64,000 nt of DNA from contig MU006237.1 in the NCBI GenBank assembly GCA_010093685.1, forward strand, positions 682,001 through 746,000. Reading direction: 5' to 3'. A model generated the notes under the pieces. It saw only the letters and a list, made by a program, of their open reading frames with translations. It did not search any database and was not told where the DNA came from. The position numbers and the translations under genes are program-made. The stretch comes from Ophiobolus disseminans. Taxonomy: Eukaryota > Ascomycota > Dothideomycetes > Pleosporales > Phaeosphaeriaceae. Each line of letters opens with the position of its first letter. Position 1 is the first letter of the stretch. Below, in pieces: positions 1 through 10,942 of the stretch.

Positions 1-889
1 TGAAGGAGCAAACGAGGTCCAGGACACAATCGATGCGATCCAGAAGCAAGAACCAGGCCTGACCTTGGACTCAGAGACCGACGGATCCGTGCCGTTGCCC
101 TCTAAGACCGTACATCTGCCCGCATTGGAGGAAGCTGTGAAAGCTCTCAAGGCTGCCTATCTCTCCGCAAAGAAGGCATACCGTATTTCGCCAGAACGGC
201 AAGCGCGCGTGCAAGCAAATCTGGACAGATATCTGGGGACACACAAGTTCCACAACTACACGGTACAGAAGAAGTTCAACGACAAGGCGGCTCAGCGATA
301 CATCAAAAGTTTCAAGGTCGCGCCCAAAGCAATCATCATCAACGACACCGAGTGGCTGAGCTTGAAGGTGCATGGGCAGAGCTTCATGATGCATCAGATC
401 AGGAAGATGGTGGGCATGGTTGCTCTGACAGTTCGATGCGGCACAGATCCGAAGATCATGGAAGAGAGCTTTGGCAATCACATTGTGCGGATACCAAAGG
501 TGCCTGGTCTTGGACTGCTTCTGGAACGACCAGTGTTCGATTCGTACAATAACAACAACGCAACCCAAAACGGGCGCGAGAAGCTGGATTTCAACAAGTA
601 CAACAAGGAGATTGAAGACTTCAAGGAGCGGGAGATCTACCAGCGTATCTTCCGGGAAGAGGCGCAGGGTAACCAGTAAGACCTGATACATGAACTGTTA
701 TTTTCACTACTGACACTGAGCAGGTTCAATGCATTCTTCACACATCTCGACAACTATAAGGACCCGCAGTTCTTGTACTTGACCTCTGGTGGCATCGAAG
801 CGACTAAGAAGGCTCTTGAGAGGAAATCAACACAGAAACAGTTCCAGGAGGACTCGGACGATGAGAACATGAGTGGCGGCGAGGGTTGA
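1..889 (+). CDS. PUS1: tRNA pseudouridine synthase 1 (3' part, two exons)
   Basis: The 5' end lies outside the window. The visible exons are 1-675 and 724-889, giving about 279 C-terminal residues. Pus1 converts uridines in tRNA (and some mRNA/snRNA sites) to pseudouridine in the nucleus. The family signature is clear: a THKFHNYT block, then LSLKVHGQSFMMHQIRKMVG, which matches the conserved C-terminal core of eukaryotic TruA/Pus1 enzymes, then a VPGLGLLLERP block. The intron 676-723 starts GTAAGA and ends GAGCAG. Splicing it continues into FNAFFTHLD, a typical Pus1 C-terminal motif, and a short acidic tail. Without splicing the frame stops at once. The catalytic aspartate should lie upstream and is not visible. 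Confidence 0.92.
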
Positions 890-1253
890 TCGGGCGTGCG
901 AGCTGTTGCATGCCGACTTGAGGTTGAGGGCATCGCCTGCACAGGTCTGGGACTCTTGATACCCTTTCGACGAATATCATTCTTTGAAAACTAGCAGTGA
1001 TTCTGCCCATGTCTTACAACCAAACTTTGAATCCATTGTCGACATCACTCTGAACTGTGAGCCTTCAGCATGAACAGATGTTAGATGCTATCGTGTTGGG
1101 AGCTGGGCGTTGTTGAGTGTGGTGAGATTCGGGTTAGTCGACGCTAAGGGCGGATCCCCGAGCTGGGATCGGAGCTGTTGAATCTTTTGCAGCGACCCTC
1201 ATGCACCCGTCTCCCACCACAACCTCCCCCTTCTCCTCCACACCATTCCCGTC
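890..1253. other. intergenic, PUS1 3' to PDA1 5'
   Basis: About 360 bp between two genes in the same orientation. It should hold the PUS1 3' UTR and the PDA1 promoter and leader. I see no convincing ORF, RNA gene or repeat. Confidence 0.5.
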
Positions 1254-2358
1254 ATGCTGTCACGGACAATTAGGCGCAGCATTGCGTCGCCCTTCCGACG
1301 CAGTGTTGCTGCTCCCATCGCGACCCGCCCGGCCTTCAGGTGTGTGACCACGGACGCAGCTTCTTCGCATACAGACCCGGAGAACGTGCCCCAGGTAAGA
1401 GAAATTGCCGTCACCGCAATTCGGGAATGGCAACCCGGGCAGGATGGCTGACAGTCCACAGGAGGATGATAAGCCCTTCGAGGTGCGCCTCTCCGATGAG
1501 GCCTTCGAGACGTACGAGCTGGACCCGCCGCCGTACACACTCAACACCACCAAGAAGGAGCTGAAGCAGATGTACTACGACATGGTCGCCGTACGGTACG
1601 AATTATCCGCGCATAGAAATGCCCGACTTGGCCAGATCTAACGCATCTGTAGACGCATGGAGATGGCCGCAGACAGACTCTACAAGGAGAAGAAGATCCG
1701 CGGTTTCTGCCATCTGTCCACCGGCCAAGAAGCCGTCGCCGTAGGAATCGAACACGCTATCGAGCGCTCCGACCATCTCATCACCGCCTACCGTTGCCAC
1801 GGTTTCGCTATGATGCGCGGAGGAACCGTAAAGTCCATCATTGGCGAACTGCTCGGCAGGAGGGAGGGTATCGCATACGGCAAGGGTGGATCTATGCACA
1901 TGTTCGCTCCCGGCTTCTACGGCGGAAACGGCATCGTCGGTGCCCAGGTCCCGGTCGGCGCTGGTATCGCATTCGCATGCCAGTACATGGACAAGAAGAA
2001 CGTTACTCTTGCGCTCTACGGAGACGGTGCTTCCAACCAAGGCCAGGTCTTTGAGGCGTACAACATGGCCAAGCTCTGGAACCTGCCCATCATCTTTGGC
2101 TGCGAGAGTGCGTAGACCATGTTCAATGCGTGGGGAACATGCTAACGTTTCTTAGACAACAAGTACGGCATGGGTACTGCCGCCAACCGCTCGTCTGCCA
2201 TCACCGACTACTACAAGCGCGGCCAATACATCCCTGGTCTGAAGATCAACGGCATGGACGTCCTCGCTGTCAAGGCCGCTGTCCAGTACGGAAAGGAATA
2301 CGCTGCCGCCGGCAAGGGTCCTCTCGTCTACGAATACGTCACATACCGATATGGAGGG

Positions 2359-2390
<32 letters not shown>

Positions 2391-2762
2391 CGTAAGCCTT
2401 CACACAGTGAGACTCACAGGAGATGCATACTGATAGCTGTTTAGACACGTGAAGAGATCCAGCGCATGCGCAGCACACAAGACCCCATCGCCGGCCTCAA
2501 GCAGAAGCTCCTCGACTGGGGCGTCACCTCGGAAGAGGAACTCAAGTCCATCGACAAGCAGGCGCGCTCCAACGTGGACGCCGAGGTCGCAGAGGCGGAG
2601 AAGATGCCCGCGCCTGAAGCCACCGGCAAGGTACTATACGAGGACATCTATGTCCGTGGCAGCGAGCCCGAGTTCCTGAGGGGACGCATCCCCGAGGAGA
2701 ACTTCTACTACAAGGAGCACGATATGGGCGAGCAGAAGGAGCCGGTTGCCAGGACGGCATAG
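1254..2762 (+). CDS. PDA1: Pyruvate dehydrogenase E1 component, alpha subunit (mitochondrial)
   Basis: Five exons: 1254-1394, 1462-1595, 1653-2107, 2156-2391 and 2445-2762, giving 427 aa. This is the thiamine-diphosphate subunit of the pyruvate dehydrogenase complex in the mitochondrial matrix, which decarboxylates pyruvate and acetylates the lipoyl domain of E2. The N-terminus is Arg/Ser/Ala-rich with almost no acidic residues, as in a transit peptide. The ThDP motif starts at GDGASNQGQ (about residue 215) and ends in the Asn-rich GCENNKYGMGT, which is restored only by splicing intron 3. The phosphorylation-loop region YRYGGHSMSDPG (about 309-320) is intact, so control by PDH kinase and phosphatase is likely. 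All four introns are 46-67 nt with canonical ends. The length is normal for the family. Confidence 0.96.
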
Positions 2763-2930
2763 ACGTGATGATGCGGGATGAGATGAGAGGGTAGAAGTGT
2801 AATTCTAGGCTAGGGATTTATGCTTTCTTGTATTTCGATTGCACGTTTACATTCAAACTTCAACTTTTGATATGGTACATTTACATCGTGAACGCCTCGC
2901 TATGTGGTACGTATCTACAGATGCTGTTCT

Positions 2931-4256
2931 TCAAGTCGCAGCCTCGAGATACTTCTGCTGGCCTTGGAAAAACTCCTTGCTCGCCAGACACCGCTCGCTC
3001 GTGCACTTTGGACACCTGAGCGTCATCTGCTGACTGCACGCCTCGCCGCTGTCTAAATGTGCCTTTGCGATATCCGCGAGCGCCTGGATGAAGACTGGGG
3101 AATCGTTGAGGCTGTCTACGCGCTTGACGCCCTCGTGACCCTCTGCATCTTCGCCAATGACTTCCTTGTCGAGTTCGTACAGCGTCTCGATGTGATCGGA
3201 TGTGAAAGCGATGGGGATGAGCATCATATCCGTCTGTCCCTTTTTCATATACTCCTTGACTGTATCACTCGTCTGCGCGCCCAACCATGGCTGCGGCCCG
3301 ACTTGACTCTGCCACACGAGGCGGTATTTCTGCTTCATGCCCAGGCGCTGCATGACGGCATACACCGTCGCAGCGACTTCGCTCGGGTACGGGTCTCCGC
3401 GATTCACGACCGTCATCGGCAGGCTGTGCGCGCTGAAAAGCAGGACGACGCCGTCGCGGCGCTCGGGCGGGTAGGTTGCGAGTTTAGCTTCGATGTGCTG
3501 TGCGAATGCTTCGACGAGGCCTGGGTGTGCGGGCCAGCGGTCGATGACGCTCCATTTTATGGCGCCGGCGGGCTCGACTTCGCCGGTGGAGCGCTTTCCC
3601 TCGAGGCGGGTGCGCCATTTCCAGAGCTCGTTGAGCGAGGAGCCAGTCGTTGAACATGAGTATTGCGGGTACTGTGTGAAGGCGACTGCTCGGCCGCCGT
3701 TCCCGCCGCCAAAGCCGTCTGCTAGCAGCTGCTTGTATGTGTCTTCCGTGAGGGGGTTTGCGTAGCGGAATGCGACGTAGGGTTTGTGAGGAGCGGTTTC
3801 GGGGGATGTTTTGTCGAGGATCTTGCACATTTCTGCGGCTTGGAATTCGGACCATTTGCGGATTGGGGAGCCGCCGCCTATTTCGGCGTATTGTTTTTGG
3901 ATCTTGGGCGTGCGGCGGCGTGCGATGTAGGGGCCGATGTAGTTTTGGAATGGGCCGAGGGGAATCAGGTCTTTGTCGGCCTAGCATTGTCAGACGTGAG
4001 ATGAGAATGTTGGAATGGAGGGATCATGTACGAAGAGCATGGAGAGGAAGCCGTGGACCTCGTCGGTCGTAGCAGGACCGCCCATATTCATAAAGACCAT
4101 GGCTGTTGGGCCTTTTGAACCAGTCGCTGGTTGTGTGACTGGGGCGACTGTGGCATTGCCTCTTCGCCATTGTAGGCCATATGCTGAGAGCGCGGGTGTG
4201 CTTGATATTGACGATGTGGCACGTTTCGCCGCGCGCAATGGTGTGCGCATAGCCAT
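2931..4256 (-). CDS. HEM15: Ferrochelatase (mitochondrial), with [2Fe-2S]-type cysteines
   Basis: Two exons on the reverse strand: 4256-4032 and 3980-2931, giving 424 aa. The enzyme inserts Fe2+ into protoporphyrin IX, the last step of haem synthesis, at the matrix side of the inner mitochondrial membrane. The N-terminus is a basic, Ser/Thr-rich presequence. Diagnostic blocks are VFMNMGGP, IGGGSPIRKWSEFQ, YPQYSCSTTGSS, LFSAHSLPM (active-site His) and IAFTSDHIETLYELD. The 51-nt intron joins FLSMLF to ADKDLIPLG, as in homologues. Four cysteines occupy the [2Fe-2S] ligand positions of animal and fission-yeast enzymes: Cys184, then C-x2-C-x4-C at 398, 401 and 406. Baker's yeast lacks these. The gene converges on PDA1, with only 168 bp between the stop codons. 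Confidence 0.95.
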
Positions 4257-4699
4257 CGTACAACAGGAAAAAGGGCAGGAGATTTGTGAGAGGCAACTAT
4301 ACACGAACGGCAATTGTAAAGACAAGAAGACAAAACATTTGAAATAAGTAAGTTCGGAGTATAGCGGAGTGCAAGCTCCGACCAATGACGGCTACTATAT
4401 TGGCAGTCGGCTTGATGACGATCGAGGCTGGCCATCGTACGCTAGAGCAGCGCTAGCCGAAGTGGAGCTACCTGCAGGAACGGCACGTGCTACCGCGTGG
4501 AGGCAGTCGCGTCAGTTGCGACTGCTGCCTTAGTTTCACGTTCCGCTACATAAGAGCCTCGACTTGACACTCTTTTCACCCGGAATTTGCTGATTCTGTG
4601 CGTCTGTACCTTGACATTTCACATCATAGTAATTGTTATAATTGCAATTCCTGCTTTGAGCTTACCAAACGTCGCCCGCGCGACATAGCGAGACCAAAC
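4257..4699. promoter_or_regulatory. Divergent promoter region, HEM15 / KU70
   Basis: 443 bp between the two divergent start codons. It must contain both 5' leaders and core promoters. No TATA box stands out and no ORF is supported. Confidence 0.45.
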
Positions 4700-6689
4700 A
4701 TGGCGGATGCGGACAATCGGCCTGGCGAGGAGGAGGAAGAGGAGGAGGAGATTGATGAGACCGTAAGCTGATCAATCGATTACCAAGTCAATTGCTCACC
4801 ATCTCCAGGCATACAAGACGATGAAAGATGCCGTCCTCTTCGCAATTGACGTCAGTCCAACCATGCTCCAGCGCCCAAAAGCAGAAGACAAGAAAGCAGA
4901 CCGCGATTCGCCAACATCTGCGGCGCTCAAATGCGCCTATCAGCTTATGCAGCAGCGCATCATCTCAAACCCCAACGACATGATGGGCATACTGCTGTTC
5001 GGCACCGAGAAGACGGACCTCAAGGACGGTGACAGCACATTCCAGCATTGCTACCTCCTAGCAGACTTGGACGTTCCTTCAGCGCAGGACGTCAAGCGGC
5101 TACGGGACATGGTGGAGAACGAAGAGGAGGCTGAGCAGATCCTAAAGCCTGCAAAGGACGGCGCGAGCCTCGCGACAGTGCTGTTTTGTGCCAACCAGAT
5201 TTTCACAACCAAGGCGCCAAATTTCTCTTCCAGACGTCTGTTTCTGGTAACGGACAACGACTATCCAGTCAAGGTCAAGGCGGACAAGGACACAGCAATC
5301 ACTCGGGCGCGCGACCTATACGACCTGGGCTGCACCATAGACCTGTTTCCCATCTCCCAACCAGACCACAGCTTCGATCGGTCACGCTTCTACGACGATC
5401 TCGTCTACCCCTCCTCGCCATCCGATGCGATCGCAAGCACAACCAAAATCGCAAAGAGTGGCGAAGGCATATCGCTGCTCAGGCAACTGCTGTCGTCCAT
5501 CAATTCCAAGGCAGCACCGCGCCGGGCCCTCTTCACACTGCCCCTCGAGCTTGGGCCCGACCTGCGCATAGGTGTGAAAGGCTACATCCTCATCAAGCGC
5601 CAGGAACATGCCAAGTCATGCTATGTCTGGGTTGGAGGCGAGAAGCCACAGATCGTCTCTTCGTCGACCTCGCATATGGCGGATGACACAGCGCGTGTGG
5701 TTGAGAAGACGGAGCTACGGAAAGCATACAAGTTTGGGGGCGATGCCATCACATTCACACCCGAGGAGATCATCAAAATCAGGCAGGCATTTGGGGACCC
5801 AGTGATTCGTATCATTGGTTTCAAGCCAATGTCATGTCTACCAATATGGGCAAATACCAACAAGGCCACATTCATCTACCCATCAGAGACGGATTTCATC
5901 GGTTCAACGCGCGTATTTTCGGCCCTCCAGCAGAAGCTCCTCAAATCCAAGAAAATGGGCCTCGTATGGTTCATCCCACGTCGCAATGCCTCACCCACAC
6001 TCGGCGCCCTCGTTCCAGCCGAGGAGATGACCAACGAAGACGGCGAACAAACCATGCCCCCTGGCCTCTGGCTCATTCCCCTTCCTTTTGCAGATGACCT
6101 CCGTCAGTTCCCCGAACAAGCAGACAAACCGCTCAAAACTACCGACGAGCTGACCGACAAAATGCGCGTCATCATCGAGCAACTCCAACTCCCCAAAGGC
6201 GTCTACGATCCCGCAAAGTACCCCAACCCAACCCTCCAATGGTTTTACCGCATCCTGCAAGCCATGGCCCTCGAAGAAGAGTTGCCCGAAGTCCCAGACG
6301 ACAAGACTATCCCCCGCTTCAAGCAAATCGACAAGCGCTGCGGCGAGTACATACAAGACTACGGTAAAGAGTTCGAAGCCGCTTACGCGCAAGTCGCGAA
6401 ATCATCGTTCCCGCACCGTGGCAGGGCAACGGGTAAACGCGCCTCCGTCGAGCCCGATGACGAGAAACCTAAATCAAAGCGCGTCAAGAAGGAACCCAAA
6501 GTCAAAGAGGAAATCGGCGAGGGCGTGAGCGATGAACAAATGGCGCAGTTCAATGATAAAGGTCAGATTAGCAAGCAGACTGTCGCAGTGCTGAAACAGT
6601 ATCTGGCTGCGCGAGGCAAGAGTGCGACGGGGCTGAAAGCAGAGCTTGTGGAGCGCGTGCAGAAGCATCTTGAGGGTATTGGGCTGTGA
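4700..6689 (+). CDS. KU70: ATP-dependent DNA helicase II subunit 1 (Ku70)
   Basis: Two exons, 4700-4762 and 4809-6689, giving 647 aa. Ku70 pairs with Ku80, binds DNA ends in the nucleus and starts non-homologous end joining; it also protects telomeres. Exon 1 encodes a run of eight glutamates. The N-terminal vWA-like domain begins at AVLFAIDVSPTML and runs to about residue 245. The Ku beta-barrel core follows (about 255-480), then the C-terminal arm, a Lys-rich linker with a nuclear-localisation look (KSKRVKKEPKVK), and a SAP domain over the last 40 residues (ISKQTVAVLKQYL). The 46-nt intron has GTAAGC and a CTCCAG acceptor. The ATG at 4700 adds the acidic head; the next Met, at 4821, would cut off the start of the domain's first strand. 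Confidence 0.95.
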
Positions 6690-7770
6690 TGCAGAAGAAG
6701 CTGAGGCCACGGAGATGGATGTGTTACGAATGATGCGATACGAAATGATGTTGAAAGCGTTTGATTGTATCTGAGAAGAGCGATGCAGAATATCTTGAAG
6801 CGTGAGATGATTCTTGAAGATGTTGCCGAGCGTCAGTAAAATGTCCTCGCTGTCCTTGCTGCCCTTGCTGCTGATTTTCTTCCAGCCGAACTGATCTTGC
6901 AATGTGAGTAAGAAAGTTATCTTTGATCTTGAATGAATCCAATGCTGTGGAAGTAAAGTTTATGATGTTCCTTGTCCTAGCCCCAGATCTCACTGTCATC
7001 TCCCAGACCACGACTCCGGTTCGCCTGCAACGCAGCTAGGTCGAGGCCTTCATACCTTTCTTCCACAATATCGAAAGAGCATTTGAGAAACAATAACAAG
7101 TGCTGAAGATCCTTAAGTGGCACTTCAGTCTCAGTGTATCACTTGTCATCGCCCTTTTTGGATTCGCAACTTGTCAAAGATGTCGCTATCGTTTGCTAAC
7201 CTCACAAGATCAGCTCAACCGCATCGAAATAAACAAAACGCCACGGGAACCAAGAAGCAGGACTGCTCGCTCACAACAACTTCGCAGTCGTCGAAAGTCC
7301 CAAAAGAAAACACTCACTCTCGCTGCAGCTAACCACCTTTCCACCTCAATTGTGCACCTCAGACCCGACAGGACCGATGTACTTTTCTCCACCTCCTCTC
7401 AACAGGACCCTCCCTGCCTTAGCTCCGCTACTATCCTGCCGGTCGAAAGCCCAAGCTACAAGTTACAGTATCAAATTGTATTGCGGAGAAGCGACAAATG
7501 CTATGACGACAATTACGAGGCTTCCAAGGTTCTCCAGGATACGACTCTTGGCTTTCGCAATCTCAACCCAAAGATCAGATTGCTATTCTAGTCTTGTTTC
7601 TGGTAATGCACTGTCGTTATGCATGTTTTGTCGGATCCGTGGATGGTAAGAAAGCCGTAGGGTCGACATGGGCACGCATGACTAGCGTGATCCTACGAGG
7701 CAACCACATCCGTGGCGCTTACATCTCTCGTCTCACCATCACTCACCTCTACGGACCTTTTTAAGCCACA
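6690..7770. other. Intergenic, no gene I can support
   Basis: 1.08 kb between KU70 and the F-box gene. A 163-codon frame starting with TTG at 7100 and short ATG frames near 7178 (Ser/Thr-rich) and 7350 (Pro-rich) exist. They do not join through plausible splice sites and show no recognisable domain. A small spliced gene around 7178-7650 cannot be excluded. Confidence 0.35.
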
Positions 7771-9099
7771 ATGCCTACTTCACTGCTCACCCTTCCTAAC
7801 GAGCTTTTGCTCCACATTGCAGACCACCTTGAGTACTTTCCGCGCTGTCGACGTCGCGAGCTTCTCGCTCTGACCGCAACTTGCAAGCGACTGAACGAAG
7901 TTGCGACAGGACTACTACACAGCGAGCTATGCATCAACAAGTACGAATTGGTATATGTGCTCGAACTCTACATTTCGAGGCCTGAGTTGGCCAGAAAAGT
8001 TAGGAGCTTGGAGCTATACGAACCGAACGAACCGAGCAGGAGTACGGGTCAAACATTGCGGATCAGATACGAAGCTTTAGAGAGCTATACTCATTTCATA
8101 CACGCTTCTGGCCTCTCCCACGTCGCTAAAAAAGAGCTTGTAACGGAGCTTACTCGCCGTCGCGACTTCACTGCCGTCTTCGCCCTCGCCATCATCATGC
8201 TACCCAACATGCACCAACTTCTCCTGGGCACGTTTACCAGCGACAAGGACGACATAAGCATGATCTTCGAAACATGTACAGACAACGTAGTGCCGAAGAA
8301 TTACTTTAAGGAAGCGTTCAGCGCGTTGGCTCTGAGATTAAAAGTCCTCGAAATGCCGCACCTATGGCCAGGCAAGGGCTGTGGCCACCCCAGAGGCGAC
8401 TCGAACAGCACCTTCAACGGCTTGTCCAACAAAGGTATGCCCGCCAACATCAAACTATGCCCAAACCTAGAAGAACTGTACATCTCACTCCTCGGATTCG
8501 TCGGCTGTGAACGGGACCAGCGTTTTCCCATATGGCGATACGCCCCCCTACCAGTCTCACTGCGCAAACTCATACTTGCATACCCAAATCTGTCGCAATC
8601 AATGCTACTGCTCGAAGACATTCTCTCTAATAAGAACTGCTACCACCTGCCCAACCTCACGTCCCTCCAACTCTACATGAACGCCCGCAACCCCGCGCAG
8701 AACAACGCCATTTTCGAAGGTGAAGCACCTGACGTTTATAATCTCGAAGAAGTTCTATCCCCAAAGGCAGAGGTTAACTTTTCTCGCCGCATAGAACACT
8801 TCATCAAAGGCCTCGAAGACACGGGCGTCATGACGATCCTGCATTGGTCACATTATCGGTCCATTTTCTCGCCGATCACATCTCTGGTCGGCGAGTCGGT
8901 GTATCCGTCCCACCAACTGCGTGTGATTGAAATGAGGGGATGTTTGGATTATTTGCGGCCCGAGGCGAAAGCGATGGGTAGGCGGTTGAGAGAGAAGGAA
9001 CTAGTGGAGCGGGAGGAGAGGCATAGGGAGCGAAGGGAGAGGGGGGAGGAAAGTGAATCAAGTGATGAGGAGTGGTGTCCTCATGGACTCTATGATTAG
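7771..9099 (+). CDS. F-box domain protein (single exon)
   Basis: A 442-aa uninterrupted frame. Residues 3-45 form an F-box: LTLPNELLLHIADHL, then a Leu/Arg stretch and the LTATCKRLNEVA motif. F-box proteins usually bind Skp1 and present substrates to an SCF ubiquitin ligase; the substrate here cannot be guessed. The rest is Leu-rich without a clean LRR or WD pattern, typical of the large F-box-like families of Dothideomycetes. The C-terminus is strongly charged, Arg/Glu-rich then acidic (ESESSDEEW). The start ATG follows a CACA context just after the promoter. A decayed paralogue lies in opposite orientation 220 bp downstream and aligns along most of its length. Confidence 0.82.
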   Translation: MPTSLLTLPNELLLHIADHLEYFPRCRRRELLALTATCKRLNEVATGLLHSELCINKYELVYVLELYISRPELARKVRSLELYEPNEPSRSTGQTLRIRYEALESYTHFIHASGLSHVAKKELVTELTRRRDFTAVFALAIIMLPNMHQLLLGTFTSDKDDISMIFETCTDNVVPKNYFKEAFSALALRLKVLEMPHLWPGKGCGHPRGDSNSTFNGLSNKGMPANIKLCPNLEELYISLLGFVGCERDQRFPIWRYAPLPVSLRKLILAYPNLSQSMLLLEDILSNKNCYHLPNLTSLQLYMNARNPAQNNAIFEGEAPDVYNLEEVLSPKAEVNFSRRIEHFIKGLEDTGVMTILHWSHYRSIFSPITSLVGESVYPSHQLRVIEMRGCLDYLRPEAKAMGRRLREKELVEREERHRERRERGEESESSDEEWCPHGLYD

Positions 9100-9317
9100 A
9101 CAGTTTGGATGCTAGGAAAAGTTTTGCCGTGTAGTATGAGTTGTACAAGTATTGCTAGATGTACCTTTCCTTGACATTTAGGTAGACTTTAGTCCCAATT
9201 TCCGTACCCTATATCTTCACTATCAGTATCACTGACCTCGCCTTTGTCTCTCCACTCTTGATGTCTCTCCCCCCTCGCGATCCTCTCCCTCTCTTTGCTC
9301 TCACGTTGTTCCTCTCT

Positions 9318-10522
9318 TCATAGCAGCTGCCATCTCTTCAGTTCTTCATCCAGGTGCAAAAACACGCCCCTTAGTTCGAGCATATGTATTTTGTGATGTG
9401 GATAAGGCAGGTAATGCTTTGATACGCCTACATTTTGCAGCAACGAGTAGAGCCGGCTGAAGCGGCAGCACCGGCTCGCGTAATGTATCGTGATATGAAG
9501 GCCGTGATCCTGCGATGCTGCTTCGGCCATTTGCGCCAATCTGAGGCCTGCAACCTTGTCGTCGCTCACGTCATCGCAAGAATATGGTTCCTTCTCTTCA
9601 ATTGTCGCGTCATGCGCTGCAACATAGATTTCCACCTCCACCAAATCCGGCATCTCTAGCTTTTCTTTCCACGATACGAGACAGGCGAGTAGATATACGA
9701 CATCTTCCGCCATGTAGAGCGCCACACTCAACTTACGTAGCGTGGTTGGCAATGCAATGCATGTCTCTGCGCTCAAATATTCACGTAGCCTATCTTCGTG
9801 CGCAATCAGATGCGTCAATCCCGTGAACATCGTCAGTGGCCACTCAAACCCCCAGCAACCTCGGATCATGTTGATAGGCAATTCCAGTGTCGTCAGTCGA
9901 GCACCTATTGTAACAAGCAAGTTTTACAAAACGACTTTCGCGCTCGTCTTCCCAGGCCTGGACACCACGATATCATTTTGCCACCCGCACCTAACGCATC
10001 AACGACCTCAAAGTACGACACCGACACGGCACCGAGCAGCAAGCGCGTGATGTTTGGCAAAATGGTAAGAAGCAGGCCGACCCACGCCTTCGGGTCTTTG
10101 GACTCGATTGCAGCATTCCATCGTCGTCGTGCGGTTTTTGACAATCCGGAAGAAGCTACAAGGTTTCTATAGGCACTCCAGAGCTTATGGCCTTGTGGAA
10201 GGGCTTGTTTGCGTTTCTTAGCAACGCGGGGTGTTGACTTGACGGTAGTGGGTGCAGTGACGTCTTCATCAGCATACAGCTCCAAGCAGCGAACCTTGCA
10301 TGCCAAGTCGGAGTGTGTGATGTAGTTGTTCACCAGGCGGCGTGTACGCGTCAAACCGACGTAGAGTGTGGTGAGTAGGACTGTGTTGGCGAGATCGTAA
10401 AGCCGTTTGCATACTAAGGTGAGTGGAACGAGGTGAGTGTGTCAGTCTCGCGGTAGATAGGGAAGGTGATCGTTTATGTCGAGAAGCAGCTCGTTGGGTA
10501 GCTTTAGTAGTGGGGCGGCCAT
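9318..10522 (-). pseudogene. Decayed F-box paralogue of the 7.8-9.1 kb gene
   Basis: Reverse strand. The ATG at 10522 opens a good F-box start (LLKLPNELLLDINDHL) that hits TGA at 10444-10442. The same frame then continues the F-box perfectly (LVPLTLVCKRLYDLAN) and matches the intact neighbour through NITRLLLGA, with SSGLS versus ASGLS and LARKVRSLELY versus LACKVRCLELY. Near 9930-9990 the homology jumps to another frame, which carries a TAA at about 9920 before resuming at GARLTTLELP and running to 9318. So there are two nonsense codons and at least one frameshift. An intron could hide the second lesion, but nothing with a donor explains the first TGA. Both stops could come from C-to-T changes (CGA to TGA, CAA to TAA). 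Function is probably lost. Confidence 0.72.
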
Positions 10523-10942
10523 GCTGGACGCTGAGTGTATCCTGGATGGTTTCAAAGCCTTCGATTTGGAAATGGAGTGTGGATGTAAGTGAGAGAGGCG
10601 AGTTACGAAGAAAAGGATATGTAGGTGGTGGCTGACTCATCGTTCCTGCCTACCATGGTATCGTTGGTTGCGCTAAGTCGCGACCAGGCAGGAACAAACG
10701 TCATTTCCAAACGATTGCAACCCAAAGATGACAATGCATGAAAGCACGCTCAGAAAATCGATTCGAAGTATCGCTACTGATTTAGTCTGTGTAATGCCGT
10801 CTCGCCAGGCAATCTAGTGTATCTTTCCCACCTCTCACGTACGCCGCTCTAAATGCAGAAAGTTCAATGGATATCATATGCTGCGCAAAAAAGAGAAAAG
10901 TTGGTTGTGCTTTTACACGCACGAAAGATGCTCGTCTACGAA
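10523..10942. other. Intergenic, featureless
   Basis: 420 bp between the pseudogene start and the CLC gene stop, both on the reverse strand. It contains the CLC 3' flank and the old promoter of the pseudogene. I see no ORF, repeat or RNA gene. Confidence 0.4.

Noticed and set aside
3057..3653. 198-codon forward frame opposite ferrochelatase
   Set aside because: It is the antisense shadow of a strongly conserved enzyme and has no features of its own.
7100..7591. 163-codon forward frame between KU70 and the F-box gene
   Set aside because: It starts with TTG, has no domain, and its composition drifts as in non-coding DNA. No splice sites connect it to anything.
9900..9930. 23-nt GTAAAA..ATAG segment as an intron that repairs the F-box pseudogene
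   Set aside because: Far below the minimum intron size in this genome, and it leaves the TGA inside the F-box unexplained.
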